Source: Cypionkella aquatica (GTDB taxonomy: Bacteria > Pseudomonadota > Alphaproteobacteria > Rhodobacterales > Rhodobacteraceae). Taken from it: a stretch of DNA of 64,000 nt. The position numbers and the translations under genes were made by a program. Under the pieces are notes generated by a model that ran no database searches, was not told the origin of the DNA, and was given only the letters and a program-made list of their open reading frames with translations. This document shows, piece after piece, positions 36,028-44,664 of this stretch; position 1 is the stretch's first letter; each line of letters begins with the position of its first letter. The stretch lies in NCBI RefSeq assembly GCF_030161095.1, contig NZ_BSPP01000004.1:124001-188000 (forward strand), given 5' to 3'.

Positions 36028-37293
36028 TTACTGGAACACCGCCGACGGATTATCAAGGCTGTCCGAGCCTTCGATGCTGGTGCCGCTCAGCCCCAGCACA
36101 GTTATCGCGCGCTGGATCGAGGCCGTTTGCGTGACCAAACCGTTCACCCCGGCCATCACCAAATCTTCACCCTCTTTGTTGCCAGCAGCCAGCATCTGAT
36201 CGTAAGCCATGCCGCCTTCCGATGCCTTTTTGATCGCCCCCAAAGCTGCGACCGACGCATCCAGTTCTGACTTCAACTGAGCATCCACCGCCGGATCAGC
36301 CGCCGCGACCAGTTCGGAAATCGACGCCCCCGACACCACGCTGCCATCAATCCGGGTATATTTGCCAAGATAGACGTTCTGGATGCCAAGGCCGTCGTAG
36401 TAATGGCTGTCTGCAGTGTCGTCCGAGAAGCAATCATGCTCTTCTTCCGGGTCGTTCAGCATCAGGCCCAGACGCATGCGCTGGCCCGCAACCTCGCCAT
36501 AAGACAAGCTGCCCATCCCGGTCAAAATCGCCGACAAAGCCGCCTTGGGGTCGCTTTCAATGGTCGCGCGCGCAGAGCCGCCCGTGGCCCATTGCAGCGC
36601 CATATCGGCCAGATCGGTCACCAGCAAATCCGTCGCAGCCTTCAGATACTCCGCCCGGCGATCACAATTGCCGTTGGTGCAAGCCTCGCCCTGCGCATAA
36701 TCGGTGAAGGCACGGTTGCCCGCCCCCGGCCCGGTGCCGTTCAGATCCTGCCCCCACAACAGAAACTCCACCGCGTGATAGCCCGACGCCACATTGGCCT
36801 CGATGCCCCCCGCTTCTTGCAACGTGCCCGAGATCAGCTCTGGCGTGATCTTGGTCGCATCGACCTCGGTGCCCGAGATCACGAATTTCGGATTGGCGAT
36901 CACGTTCAACGTCGCCAGATCGTTCTCTTCCGACTTGCCATAAGACGGATCAACATAGTCGATCAGCCCCTCATCCAGCGGCCAGGCGTTGACCTTCCCC
37001 TCCCAGTCATCCACCGCCGCATTGCCAAAGCGGAACGCCTCGGTCTGCATATAGGGCGGGCGCGAGGCCAACCATGCGGCGCGCGCGGCCTTCAGGCTGT
37101 CGTCGCTGGGGCTGGAAATCAGCGCATCCACCGCTGCTTGCAGCTCTTTGGCTTTGATCAGGCTGTCTTCATAGCCCGCCGCTGCGATATCCGCATAGGT
37201 CTTTGCAACCGCCGCCGGATCGGCGGCTAAAGCGGGCTGGACAGCCGCCGCGACGGCTGTGGTGGCAAGCAAGGTGAAAAACGCAGGGCGCAT
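36028..37293 (-). CDS. irpA: imelysin family protein IrpA
   Basis: Iron-regulated imelysin (M75) protein, 421 aa, with signal peptide ending QPALAAD; periplasmic or outer-membrane associated. The GxHxxE motif is intact as GYHAVE (Gly171, His173, Glu176) followed by FLLWGQD. AFRFGNAAVDDWEGKVNAWPLDEGLIDYVDPSYG is characteristic, as are four cysteines (CTNGNC and others). IrpA homologues are needed under iron starvation; whether they bind iron or cut proteins is unsettled. The start is preceded by AGGAAAG; 12 nt after the unknown first gene. Confidence 0.92.
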   Translation of the reverse strand: MRPAFFTLLATTAVAAAVQPALAADPAAVAKTYADIAAAGYEDSLIKAKELQAAVDALISSPSDDSLKAARAAWLASRPPYMQTEAFRFGNAAVDDWEGKVNAWPLDEGLIDYVDPSYGKSEENDLATLNVIANPKFVISGTEVDATKITPELISGTLQEAGGIEANVASGYHAVEFLLWGQDLNGTGPGAGNRAFTDYAQGEACTNGNCDRRAEYLKAATDLLVTDLADMALQWATGGSARATIESDPKAALSAILTGMGSLSYGEVAGQRMRLGLMLNDPEEEHDCFSDDTADSHYYDGLGIQNVYLGKYTRIDGSVVSGASISELVAAADPAVDAQLKSELDASVAALGAIKKASEGGMAYDQMLAAGNKEGEDLVMAGVNGLVTQTASIQRAITVLGLSGTSIEGSDSLDNPSAVFQ

Positions 37294-37305
37294 ATGGGAT
37301 CTTTC

Positions 37306-37833
37306 CTAGTGACGCGTGGTTGGATGGGCAGAGGAATTGCCGTGGATCGAAGGGTATGCCGAAAGTTTGTGAATGATATCAAGCGTGGCCCGCCCCACAT
37401 AGCCAGCCGTCAACACGGCCTCATAGGCCACATCGGGCGGCAGCATGGTCAGCGCAAAGGCCATCGCATCTTCGCGGTCGCCCGCAGTGGCAGCCGCCAC
37501 CATCTGCGCAAAGGCACTTTCATCGCCGCCAAGACAGGTGCAAGCGGTATGGTGCCGCATCAAGGGCCGCCGCCCCATCTGCACCATCAGCGAGAGCAGG
37601 TGCGCCAGATGATTGACCTCGATCGCGGCCACTTCCGGGCCAAGGATCGCGGTGAATTCTTCGGCCACGGCAATACGACCTGCCTCGCCATCGCACCACT
37701 GCCGCAGCAGGCGCACAACGCCACGCTCCAGCGGCGGCATATCCGCCAACACCCCCACCGCAGCAGCGCCTCGGGATGGATTGGCTGGGCTTGTGGCCTT
37801 GGCTTTCGATGTTTTGAACCAAGAATAGCTCAT
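37306..37833 (-). CDS. conserved protein of unknown function, first gene of the imelysin operon
   Basis: Protein of 175 aa that I cannot assign. It has no signal peptide or membrane segment, so it is probably cytoplasmic. A central helical part (LERGVVRLLRQWCDG, IEVNHLAHLLSLMVQMG) leads to HHTACTCLGGDESAFAQM. His75, His78, His94, His95, Cys98 and Cys100 could bind metal or haem. The C terminus is polar and His-rich. It starts at 37833 (ATG in TCATGA context); the open frame runs 55 codons further upstream through the shared iron motif and is not used. Leads an operon of irpA, di-haem protein, imelysin and DUF1513, which suggests an iron-related role. Confidence 0.72.
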   Translation of the reverse strand: MSYSWFKTSKAKATSPANPSRGAAAVGVLADMPPLERGVVRLLRQWCDGEAGRIAVAEEFTAILGPEVAAIEVNHLAHLLSLMVQMGRRPLMRHHTACTCLGGDESAFAQMVAAATAGDREDAMAFALTMLPPDVAYEAVLTAGYVGRATLDIIHKLSAYPSIHGNSSAHPTTRH

Positions 37834-37925
37834 GATCTGTCGACTGCCCCTCAAGCCTGTGTGTTGCATCCTAGCGCTGCCACCTTGGGCAGGCGTTTTC
37901 ACATTAACTGACTGATTTAGTATGA

Positions 37926-37952
37926 ATTGTAAATCCGATTCTTTTGCTAGGC
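37926..37952 (-). promoter_or_regulatory. shared iron-locus motif upstream of the imelysin operon
   Basis: Plus-strand ATTGTAAATCC, GATTCTTTT, G, CTAGGC. It matches 23922-23949 near hemP except for one missing base and the last few positions, and both face leftward genes. It lies 93-119 nt upstream of the 37833 start, the same distance as at hemP, and 69-95 nt upstream of the divergent MFS gene, so it could control both directions. Confidence 0.55.
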
Positions 37953-38020
37953 AATCAGCACCACCCGCCTGCGCACCACGCCGCTTGACCCAACACATGC
38001 GCCCGTGCAGTCATGCCGCC

Positions 38021-39244
38021 ATGACCCAAAGTGCCCTCTGGAAGAACCGCAATTTTCGGCTGATGTTCGCCTCGTCGGCGGTAACCAATCTGGGCGATGG
38101 CCTGATCACGGTGGCCGTGGCATGGCTTGCCACCCTCCTGACCAATGATCCTTTCCTGATCGGCCTTGTCGCCACCGCCCGCCATCTGCCGTGGTTTCTG
38201 TTCGCTTTGCCCGCAGGCGTGATCACCGACCGCGTGGATCACCGCCGCCTGATCATCGGGGCCGATTGCCAGCGCTTTGTGCTGTCGCTGGCCCTGCTCA
38301 GTCTGGCCTTGACCGCAACCCCCGGCACCGCGCCCGTGCTGGTGATGGCGGCACTCTCCTTCATCCTTGGCAGCGCCGAGGTGCTGCGCGACAACACCGC
38401 ACAAACCTTCACGCCTTCGGTTGTCGAGAAAACCCAACTGGAACAAGCCAATGGCGCGATGTGGAGCGCTGAACAACTCGCAGGCCAGTTCATCGGCCCC
38501 CCGCTCGCCGGGCTGTTGATCGGCATATCGGTGGCGCTGCCCTTCGGCATCCAAGCCGCAATGCTCGCCGCAGCCATTGGCTTTATCGCCAGCATGACCC
38601 TGCCGCGCCGAGTGCAAACCGCACCGCATTTGCCGATGCGCGCCGCCCTGAAAGAGGGCATGCTTTGGCTCTGGCATGACCTGCCTCTGCGCAGACTGGC
38701 CTTTATATTGGGCGGTTTCAACTTCATCGGCTATGGCTTCGCCGCCGTGCTGGTGCTTTACAGCCAGCGCGTGCTGGGCCTCGATGCTTTTGGCTTCGGC
38801 GTGTTCCTGACCTTGGCGGCTTGCGGCGGGCTGGCGGCGACGCTGATCGGCCCGCGCATCCTGCGCCACATCCGCCCGCGCTCGGCCATCCTGCTGGGCA
38901 TGGCCGGTTTCACAGGCGCTGCTTTGGTCTTGGCCCTGCAAGCGCCCCTTTGGCTGATCGCCATTGCGATGGTGCTGGATGGCTTTTTCGGCATGCTGTG
39001 GAACATCGCGCAAGTCAGCTACCGCCAACGCCACATTCCCGCCCCCTTGCTTGGCCGCGTCAACGCCGCCTTCCGCTTCATCGGCACCGGCCCCGCCGCC
39101 TTTGGGGCGTTCAGCTTTGGCGCGCTGATCTCTTGGGCCGCACCTTGGGGCACTGTCGAAGCTGTGCTCCTCCCATACGCCGTCGCAGCGGCCATCGGCG
39201 GCACGCTGACAATTTACGCCGCCGCCCGCCTGCACCTGCGCTGA
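38021..39244 (+). CDS. MFS transporter, EntS/DHA3-like
   Basis: Major facilitator of 407 aa with about twelve membrane segments. The N terminus ALWKNRNFRLMFASSAVTNLGDGLITVAVAWLA and loop GVITDRVDHRRLIIGADCQR are typical of the DHA3 group that includes the enterobactin exporter EntS. Divergent from the imelysin operon with the shared iron motif between them, so an iron-related export role is possible but unproved. No siderophore genes are in the window. The start is uncertain: no clear Shine-Dalgarno precedes 38021, and an in-frame ATG at 37997 is an alternative. Confidence 0.85.
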   Translation: MTQSALWKNRNFRLMFASSAVTNLGDGLITVAVAWLATLLTNDPFLIGLVATARHLPWFLFALPAGVITDRVDHRRLIIGADCQRFVLSLALLSLALTATPGTAPVLVMAALSFILGSAEVLRDNTAQTFTPSVVEKTQLEQANGAMWSAEQLAGQFIGPPLAGLLIGISVALPFGIQAAMLAAAIGFIASMTLPRRVQTAPHLPMRAALKEGMLWLWHDLPLRRLAFILGGFNFIGYGFAAVLVLYSQRVLGLDAFGFGVFLTLAACGGLAATLIGPRILRHIRPRSAILLGMAGFTGAALVLALQAPLWLIAIAMVLDGFFGMLWNIAQVSYRQRHIPAPLLGRVNAAFRFIGTGPAAFGAFSFGALISWAAPWGTVEAVLLPYAVAAAIGGTLTIYAAARLHLR

Positions 39245-39272
39245 TCTTCTGCACCTGCGCTGATCTCAAGAT

Positions 39273-39400
39273 AAAAAAAGGCCGGGCACAAGGCCCGGCC
39301 AGGTCCAACAGGGAGGGTGCTGTGTCATAACCCCGACACAGCAAGGGGAACTTTTGGCCGCCGGGCGGGGAGGGCGCCGTTTAGCCTGAACCAATAGATA
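39273..39400 (-). ncRNA. candidate small RNA B (hairpin, CCTCCCT core, terminator)
   Basis: Read on the minus strand: a perfect 9-bp stem TGCTGTGTC/GACACAGCA (39343-39318), then CCCTCCCTGTTGGACC (39317-39302), then an 8-bp GC stem GGCCGGGC/GCCCGGCC (39300-39280) and seven T (39279-39273). The last two form a strong intrinsic terminator. The 15-base core is identical to that of candidate A near hemP, with the same order of parts. It lies in the 226-nt gap downstream of the response-regulator gene; independent promoter or 3'-UTR origin is open. The 5' end is approximate. Confidence 0.65.
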
Positions 39401-39470
39401 ACCATCCAATCAGGCAACAATAAGACCCGTAAGTGACGAAATCCTTACCTTGGGTCAGCTGGTTTCCGCC

Positions 39471-40157
39471 TTAGGCCACCAGCTTGTAGCCGCCATTTTC
39501 CGTCACCAGCAGCCGCGCATTGCTGGGGTCAGACTCGATCTTCTGGCGCAAGCGGTAGATATGGGTTTCCAACGTATGGGTGGTCACCCCGGCGTTATAG
39601 CCCCAAACCTCGTGCAGCAGCACATCACGAGCCACAACACCTTGCTGCGCGCGATACAGGAACTTCAGGATGTTGGTTTCCTTTTCAGTCAACCGCACCT
39701 TCTTGTCCTTCGCATCGACCAGCATTTTCTGTGCCGGTTTGAATGTATACGGCCCCATCTGGAACACCGCGTCTTCCGACTGTTCATGCGTGCGCAATTG
39801 TGCCCGGATCCGCGCCAATAGCACCGGAAATTTGAACGGCTTGGTCACATAATCATTGGCCCCCGAATCAAGACCCAAGATCGTGTCACTGTCCGTGTCA
39901 TGCCCCGTCAGCATCATGATCGGGCATTTCACCCCGGCCTTGCGCATCCGGCGGCACAATTCGCGGCCATCGGTATCCGGCAAACCAACGTCCAAAATCA
40001 CCAGATCAAACAGCCCCGCCTTGACCTTCTCCATGCCTTCGGCACCATTGCGGCCCTCAAACACGTCGAAATCTTCGGTCATCACCAGTTGTTCGCTCAG
40101 CGCTTCGCGCAAATCGTCATCGTCATCAACCAGCAAAATCTTCCGCAAAGTAGCCAT
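39471..40157 (-). CDS. OmpR-family response regulator
   Basis: Two-component DNA-binding regulator, 228 aa. Receiver domain: [14 protein letters not shown], phosphoacceptor Asp in [14 protein letters not shown], and Lys in [10 protein letters not shown]. The winged-helix domain ends [46 protein letters not shown]. No histidine kinase lies nearby, so it is an orphan here. Start at 40157 with GGAGG 9 nt upstream. Transcribed toward candidate small RNA B. The regulated genes are not inferable. Confidence 0.92.
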   Translation of the reverse strand: MATLRKILLVDDDDDLREALSEQLVMTEDFDVFEGRNGAEGMEKVKAGLFDLVILDVGLPDTDGRELCRRMRKAGVKCPIMMLTGHDTDSDTILGLDSGANDYVTKPFKFPVLLARIRAQLRTHEQSEDAVFQMGPYTFKPAQKMLVDAKDKKVRLTEKETNILKFLYRAQQGVVARDVLLHEVWGYNAGVTTHTLETHIYRLRQKIESDPSNARLLVTENGGYKLVA

Positions 40158-40308
40158 TCGAGCCTCCATCAGCCGAGCCGTTCGCTCTTGCACAAACACA
40201 TGCGCCCCGCCTTCGGTTCCGGCAAGATTTGCTACAATCGTCTCACGCGGTCGTGTCACAGGCGCGGCGAATGTTTCAATCCGCTACCGTTTCGCCTATG
40301 TATCCCGC

Positions 40309-41394
40309 ATGAGTCTCAGCCCCTCCACCCCCGAAATCCTTGCCCGCGCCCGCGCTGATCTGCGGCTTGGGCTGGCCATTGTGCTGACAGGTGGCGGCCA
40401 AGCCATGCTCTGCGCCGCGGTCGAAGAACTGACCGAGGCCCGTCTTGCCGCCCTGCGCGCCCAAGGCCAGCCCGAACTGGCGCTGACAGCGCGCCGGGCC
40501 GAAACTCTGAAAGCGATCCCCTACGACAGCGACCTCGCCCGCCTGCGCGTCCCCGCCGAGGCCGATCTGCGCTGGCTGCGCGCTGTCGCGGACCCCGCAG
40601 ATGATCTGAACGTGCCGATGAAAGGCCCGCTGGTGGCCCTGCGCGATGGCCCCGCCACGCTGCACCGCACCGCGATCGCACTGGCAAAATCCGCGCAACT
40701 GCTGCCTGCGATGCTGCTGGTGCCAGTGACGGATGCCCTGACCCTCGCCGCCCGCAACAACCTGACCCTGCTCGCCAACACCGATTGCGCCGACCTTGAT
40801 CGCCTTGCCCCGCTCGCGCCGGTGATCTCGGCCCGCCTGCCAATGGCCGCCGCACAGGCCGGGCGTCTGCACATCTTCCGCCCCGACGATGGCAGTGCAG
40901 AGCATTACGCCATCGAAGTCGGCCGCCCTGACCGCGACAAACCCGTCCTCGCCCGTCTGCACTCTGCCTGCTTTACCGGTGACGTTTTGGGCAGCCTGAA
41001 ATGTGACTGCGGACCGCAACTGCACGCTGCCCTCGCGCAGATGGGGCATGAGGGCGCAGGCGTGCTGCTCTATCTGAACCAAGAAGGTCGCGGCATCGGT
41101 CTTGCCAATAAGATGCGCGCCTATTCGTTGCAGGATCAGGGCTTTGACACAGTCGAAGCCAACCATCGCCTCGGCTTTGAAGATGACGAACGCGATTTCC
41201 GCATTGGTGCCGAAATCCTGCAAACCATGGGCTTTTCCCAAGTCCGCCTGCTGACCAACAACCCCAAGAAAATCACCATGCTGCAAGCCTGCGGATTGCA
41301 AGTGACCGAGCGTGTGCCGCTGCACGTCGGTCAAACCGCGCAAAATCGCGGCTATCTCGCCACGAAAGCAGCCAAATCCGGGCATCTGCTATGA
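40309..41394 (+). CDS. ribA: GTP cyclohydrolase II with N-terminal extension
   Basis: First enzyme of riboflavin synthesis, 361 aa. The C-terminal RibA domain (about residues 190-361) carries the zinc cysteines in [15 protein letters not shown] (about Cys221, 232, 234) and [39 protein letters not shown]. The first about 185 residues are not the usual DHBP synthase domain, and I see none of its acidic active-site residues; it may be a degenerate relative. The open frame extends upstream without support, so ATG 40309 is chosen. It is coupled to the L,D-transpeptidase gene by ATGA. Confidence 0.88.
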   Translation: MSLSPSTPEILARARADLRLGLAIVLTGGGQAMLCAAVEELTEARLAALRAQGQPELALTARRAETLKAIPYDSDLARLRVPAEADLRWLRAVADPADDLNVPMKGPLVALRDGPATLHRTAIALAKSAQLLPAMLLVPVTDALTLAARNNLTLLANTDCADLDRLAPLAPVISARLPMAAAQAGRLHIFRPDDGSAEHYAIEVGRPDRDKPVLARLHSACFTGDVLGSLKCDCGPQLHAALAQMGHEGAGVLLYLNQEGRGIGLANKMRAYSLQDQGFDTVEANHRLGFEDDERDFRIGAEILQTMGFSQVRLLTNNPKKITMLQACGLQVTERVPLHVGQTAQNRGYLATKAAKSGHLL

Positions 41395-41891
41395 AATCCA
41401 GTGACCTGATCCTGACCCCAACCGGCTTGCTGTTCCAAAACCGCCGCTTCCCCTGCACCATCGGGCGCGGCGGCATCACGGCGGATAAACACGAAGGCGA
41501 CGGCGGCACCCCCGTGGGCGCGCACCGCATCGTGGGCGCACTCTACCGCCCCGACCGCATCGCCAAAACCGCCGTGCCAAAATGGGCCGTGCCCATCCGC
41601 CCCGGTGATCTGTGGTCCGACGATCCCAACGATTTCGACTATAACCAACTCGTTCGCGCGCCCTACCCTTACAGCCACGAGCAGCTGACCCGTTCAGACC
41701 CGCAATATGATCTGATCCTGATCACCGATTGGAACTGGGACGACCCCACCCCCGGCGCAGGGTCCGCCATCTTCATCCACACATGGCGCAGCCCCAGCCA
41801 CCCGACCGCAGGTTGCATTGGCCTGTCGCGTCACAGCCTGCTCTGGATCGCAAACCGCTTGCGCCCCGAAAGCCGCCTCATCGTGCGGTAA
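41391..41891 (+). CDS. L,D-transpeptidase family (YkuD) protein
   Basis: YkuD-fold protein, 166 aa. The catalytic His/Cys block is complete: [33 protein letters not shown] is the usual N-terminal motif. It lacks a clear signal peptide, so its site of action is uncertain; canonical members cross-link periplasmic peptidoglycan, and short leaderless ones are common in alphaproteobacteria. Start overlaps the ribA stop as ATGA. Confidence 0.9.
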   Translation: MKSSDLILTPTGLLFQNRRFPCTIGRGGITADKHEGDGGTPVGAHRIVGALYRPDRIAKTAVPKWAVPIRPGDLWSDDPNDFDYNQLVRAPYPYSHEQLTRSDPQYDLILITDWNWDDPTPGAGSAIFIHTWRSPSHPTAGCIGLSRHSLLWIANRLRPESRLIVR

Positions 41892-42032
41892 GGGGGTTGG
41901 CGTTTTGGTGGAACCAGATCAGAAAACGCCCAGTCCTTCGCGCGGATCCTCATTCAACATAAACGCAAACCGCCTCCAGACTTCCCAAAGCGGTTCGAGC
42001 AGCCTATTCTGGCCCCAAATCGGGGGGATAAG

Positions 42033-43904
42033 ATGGCCAAAGCTGCAAAACCAGACGACCAGATTTTCACCCTGCGCATGGCCCGGTCTGCCCCTGATCT
42101 GTGGCCGATGCTGGAACAGCTTTACGGCACACACCCCAGCTTTGCTGAATTCTGCACCGATCTGAAAGCCGCCCTTGCCGAAGGCTGGCGCGACCGCCCA
42201 GCCGATCTTAAACTCTTGGATCTAAAGCGGGATCTGGAGCCTGATTGGTTCCAACGCGCCGATATGGCGGGTTATGTCTTCTACATCGACCGCTTTGCCG
42301 GAAACCTGCGCGGCGTGCTTGATCACCTCGACTATCTCGAGGATCTTGGGATCACCTACGTCCATTTCATGCCCTGCCTCACGCCCCGCCCCGGCGATTC
42401 TGATGGCGGATATTCGGTGATGGATTACCGCAATATCAACCCGGATTACGGCACGCTCGATGATTTCAAAGCGGTTTCAACCGCCCTGCGCCAGCGCGGC
42501 ATCTCGCTCTGTATCGACCTTGTGCTGAACCACACCGCGAAAGAACACGCTTGGGCACAGGCCGCAGCGGCTGGCGACAAATCGGCGCAAGACCTGTATT
42601 GGATGTTCGACACCCCCGACCAGCCAAATGCCTATGCCAAAACCCTGGTCGAGGTTTTCCCCGACAATGCCCCCGGCAATTTCACCCATTACCCCGATTT
42701 CGGCAAATGGGTCTGGACCACCTTTAACGAACACCAATGGGATCTGAACTGGTCTAACCCAAAGGTTTTCCTGGAAATTACCAAGATCATGCTGCATCTC
42801 GCCAACACTGGCGTTGATGTGCTGCGCCTTGATGCGGTGGCTTTCATGTGGAAACGCCTCGGCACCCGCTGCCAGTCGGAACCCGAGGTGCATATGCTGC
42901 TGCAAGCCCTGCGCGCTTGTTGCCGCATAGCAGCGCCAGCGGTGATCCATTTGGAAGAGGCCATCGTCTCGCCACAAGAAATGCTGCCCTACCTTGGTCG
43001 CGGCAAACATGACGGGCGCGAGGGCAATCTGGCCTATCACAACTCTTTGATGGTGCAATTCTTCAGCGCAATGGCGACCCGCGACACCCGATTGATGACG
43101 CATGTGCTGTCCGCCCACTTTCCGGATCGGCTGACCAACGCGACCTATGCCACCTATATCCGCTGCCACGACGATATCGGCTGGGCGATCACCGATGAAG
43201 ATGCCGCCGCCGTTGGCTTGAACGGCCGCGCCCACCGCCGCTTTCTGTCAGATTTCTACGAAGGCGGCTTTCCCGGCAGCTTCGCGCAAGGCACGCCGTT
43301 TCAGGTCAATGAGGCGACGGGCGACAAACGGATTTCCGGCAGCTTTGCCTCGCTTGCCGGGCTGGAAGCCAGCGACCCGCACGACCGCGAGATGGCCGTT
43401 CAGCGCATCTTGCTGGGCCACGCCCTGATCGCGGCCTTTGGCGGCATCCCGTTGATTTACATGGGCGACGAGTTGGCGATGCTGAACGACCACAGCTACC
43501 GCGCCGATCCCGCTCATGCGCATGACAGCCGCTGGATACACCGCCCCCGGATGGATTGGGCGCAGGCGGCGGATCGGCACTCGGGCGTCTCGGCCGCCTC
43601 GCAATGTTTCCTTGGCACCCAAACCATCCTTGCCCGCAGGCGCGCGACGCCGGGGCTGCATGGCGCAAACCCGGTCCAGATCGTGCCGATTGATAACCCA
43701 ACGCTGTTCGTGGTGAAACGTGGTGCGCCGACCGGGCCGATTCTCTGCCTGTTCAACTTTTCGCAGCATTGGCAGCATGTCGCGGGCGGTTGGTTGCAAG
43801 CGCAGGGCATCACGCATTGGCACGACGCTTTGTCGGATCAGATCGTGACGCTGCATGGTGATTATCTGGCGCTGCCACCCTATGCGCGCGTGTGGCTGAC
43901 CTAA
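42033..43904 (+). CDS. amylosucrase-like GH13 protein
   Basis: GH13 (subfamily 4-like) alpha-glucan enzyme, 623 aa, no signal peptide, so cytoplasmic. The helical N domain leads into the barrel: YVFYIDRFAGNLRGVLDHLDYLEDLGITYVHFMPCLTPRPGDSDGGYSVMDYRNINP. The nucleophile is Asp267 (VLRLDAVAFMWK), acid/base Glu308 (IHLEEAIV), and Asp380 is in RCHDDIGW. Such enzymes make glucan from sucrose or hydrolyse sucrose. No sucrose transporter or fructokinase is in the window. It converges on yggS, with overlapping stop codons. Confidence 0.9.
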   Translation: MAKAAKPDDQIFTLRMARSAPDLWPMLEQLYGTHPSFAEFCTDLKAALAEGWRDRPADLKLLDLKRDLEPDWFQRADMAGYVFYIDRFAGNLRGVLDHLDYLEDLGITYVHFMPCLTPRPGDSDGGYSVMDYRNINPDYGTLDDFKAVSTALRQRGISLCIDLVLNHTAKEHAWAQAAAAGDKSAQDLYWMFDTPDQPNAYAKTLVEVFPDNAPGNFTHYPDFGKWVWTTFNEHQWDLNWSNPKVFLEITKIMLHLANTGVDVLRLDAVAFMWKRLGTRCQSEPEVHMLLQALRACCRIAAPAVIHLEEAIVSPQEMLPYLGRGKHDGREGNLAYHNSLMVQFFSAMATRDTRLMTHVLSAHFPDRLTNATYATYIRCHDDIGWAITDEDAAAVGLNGRAHRRFLSDFYEGGFPGSFAQGTPFQVNEATGDKRISGSFASLAGLEASDPHDREMAVQRILLGHALIAAFGGIPLIYMGDELAMLNDHSYRADPAHAHDSRWIHRPRMDWAQAADRHSGVSAASQCFLGTQTILARRRATPGLHGANPVQIVPIDNPTLFVVKRGAPTGPILCLFNFSQHWQHVAGGWLQAQGITHWHDALSDQIVTLHGDYLALPPYARVWLT

Positions 43905-44566
43905 GTGTAAGCCCGCGCGCCGAAAAGCGCCGAGCCGACCCGCACATGCGTCGCGCCCGCCGCGATTGCGGCTTCAAAATCACCGCTCATCCCCATGGAA
44001 AGACCTGTCAGCCCATTGCGCGCGGCCATCCCGGCAAGCATGGCGAAATGCGGCGCTGAATCCTCAGCTTCGGGTGGAATACACATCAGCCCGGCAAGGC
44101 CGAGATCCATCTTGCGACAGGTGGCAATGAAATCATCCAGCGCATCTGGCAGAACTCCGGCCTTCTGCGGTTCGAACCCGGTATTCACCTGCACGAACAA
44201 CTCTGGACACGCCCCGCGCGCTTGCGCGAGCTTAGCCAGCTTTTCGGCCAAGGATGCCCGATCTACCGTGTGAATCGCGTCGAACACGTCCATCGCTTGT
44301 TTGGCTTTGTTGGTTTGCAGCGGGCCGATCATATGCACGCGCAAAGACCCCGGCGGCGCGTCAAACTCCGCCCGAAACCCCGGCCATTTGCCAGCGGCTT
44401 CCTGCACGTAATTCTCGCCAAACAGCCGATGGCCTTCCAATAGCACAGCGCGCACCCGTGCGTCGGGCTGCACTTTGCTGACCGCAATCAATTGCGCCGA
44501 ACCCGCTGCCCGTCCGGCCAACGCCTCTGCCGCGCGCATCCGCGCTAGAATTTCCTGCAACGCCAT
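43901..44566 (-). CDS. PLP homeostasis protein YggS family
   Basis: YggS/PROSC family pyridoxal-phosphate-binding protein, 221 aa, cytoplasmic. PLP Lys is in LIAVSKVQPDARVRAVL; LFGENYVQEAAGKW, HMIGPLQTNKAKQAMDVFDAIHTVDR, FVQVNTGFEPQKAG, LMCIPPE and SMGMSGDFEAAIAAGATHVRVGSALFGAR are all conserved. The start at 44566 follows AGGGGG. It stands downstream of the porin terminator and so is probably transcribed on its own. Confidence 0.95.
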   Translation of the reverse strand: MALQEILARMRAAEALAGRAAGSAQLIAVSKVQPDARVRAVLLEGHRLFGENYVQEAAGKWPGFRAEFDAPPGSLRVHMIGPLQTNKAKQAMDVFDAIHTVDRASLAEKLAKLAQARGACPELFVQVNTGFEPQKAGVLPDALDDFIATCRKMDLGLAGLMCIPPEAEDSAPHFAMLAGMAARNGLTGLSMGMSGDFEAAIAAGATHVRVGSALFGARAYT

Positions 44567-44614
44567 GCCAGCCCCCTGTTTTGACGGCACTTGGCCACAG
44601 CCTTGCACAAAAGA

Positions 44615-44641
44615 AAAGAGCGGGCACAAGGCCCGCTCTTT
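44615..44641 (-). terminator. intrinsic terminator of the porin gene
   Basis: Perfect 11-bp arms AAAGAGCGGGC (44615-44625) and GCCCGCTCTTT (44631-44641) with loop ACAAG. On the minus strand the stem runs into TTTTCTT. It lies 24 nt beyond the porin stop and separates it from yggS. Confidence 0.85.
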
Positions 44642-44664
44642 CCATAACGTTTGATCGGTTAAGA

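Noticed and set aside
44160-44185. GGTTCGAACCC resembling a tRNA T-arm
   Set aside because: It lies inside yggS on the coding path, and no acceptor stem, D-arm or anticodon arm can be built around it.
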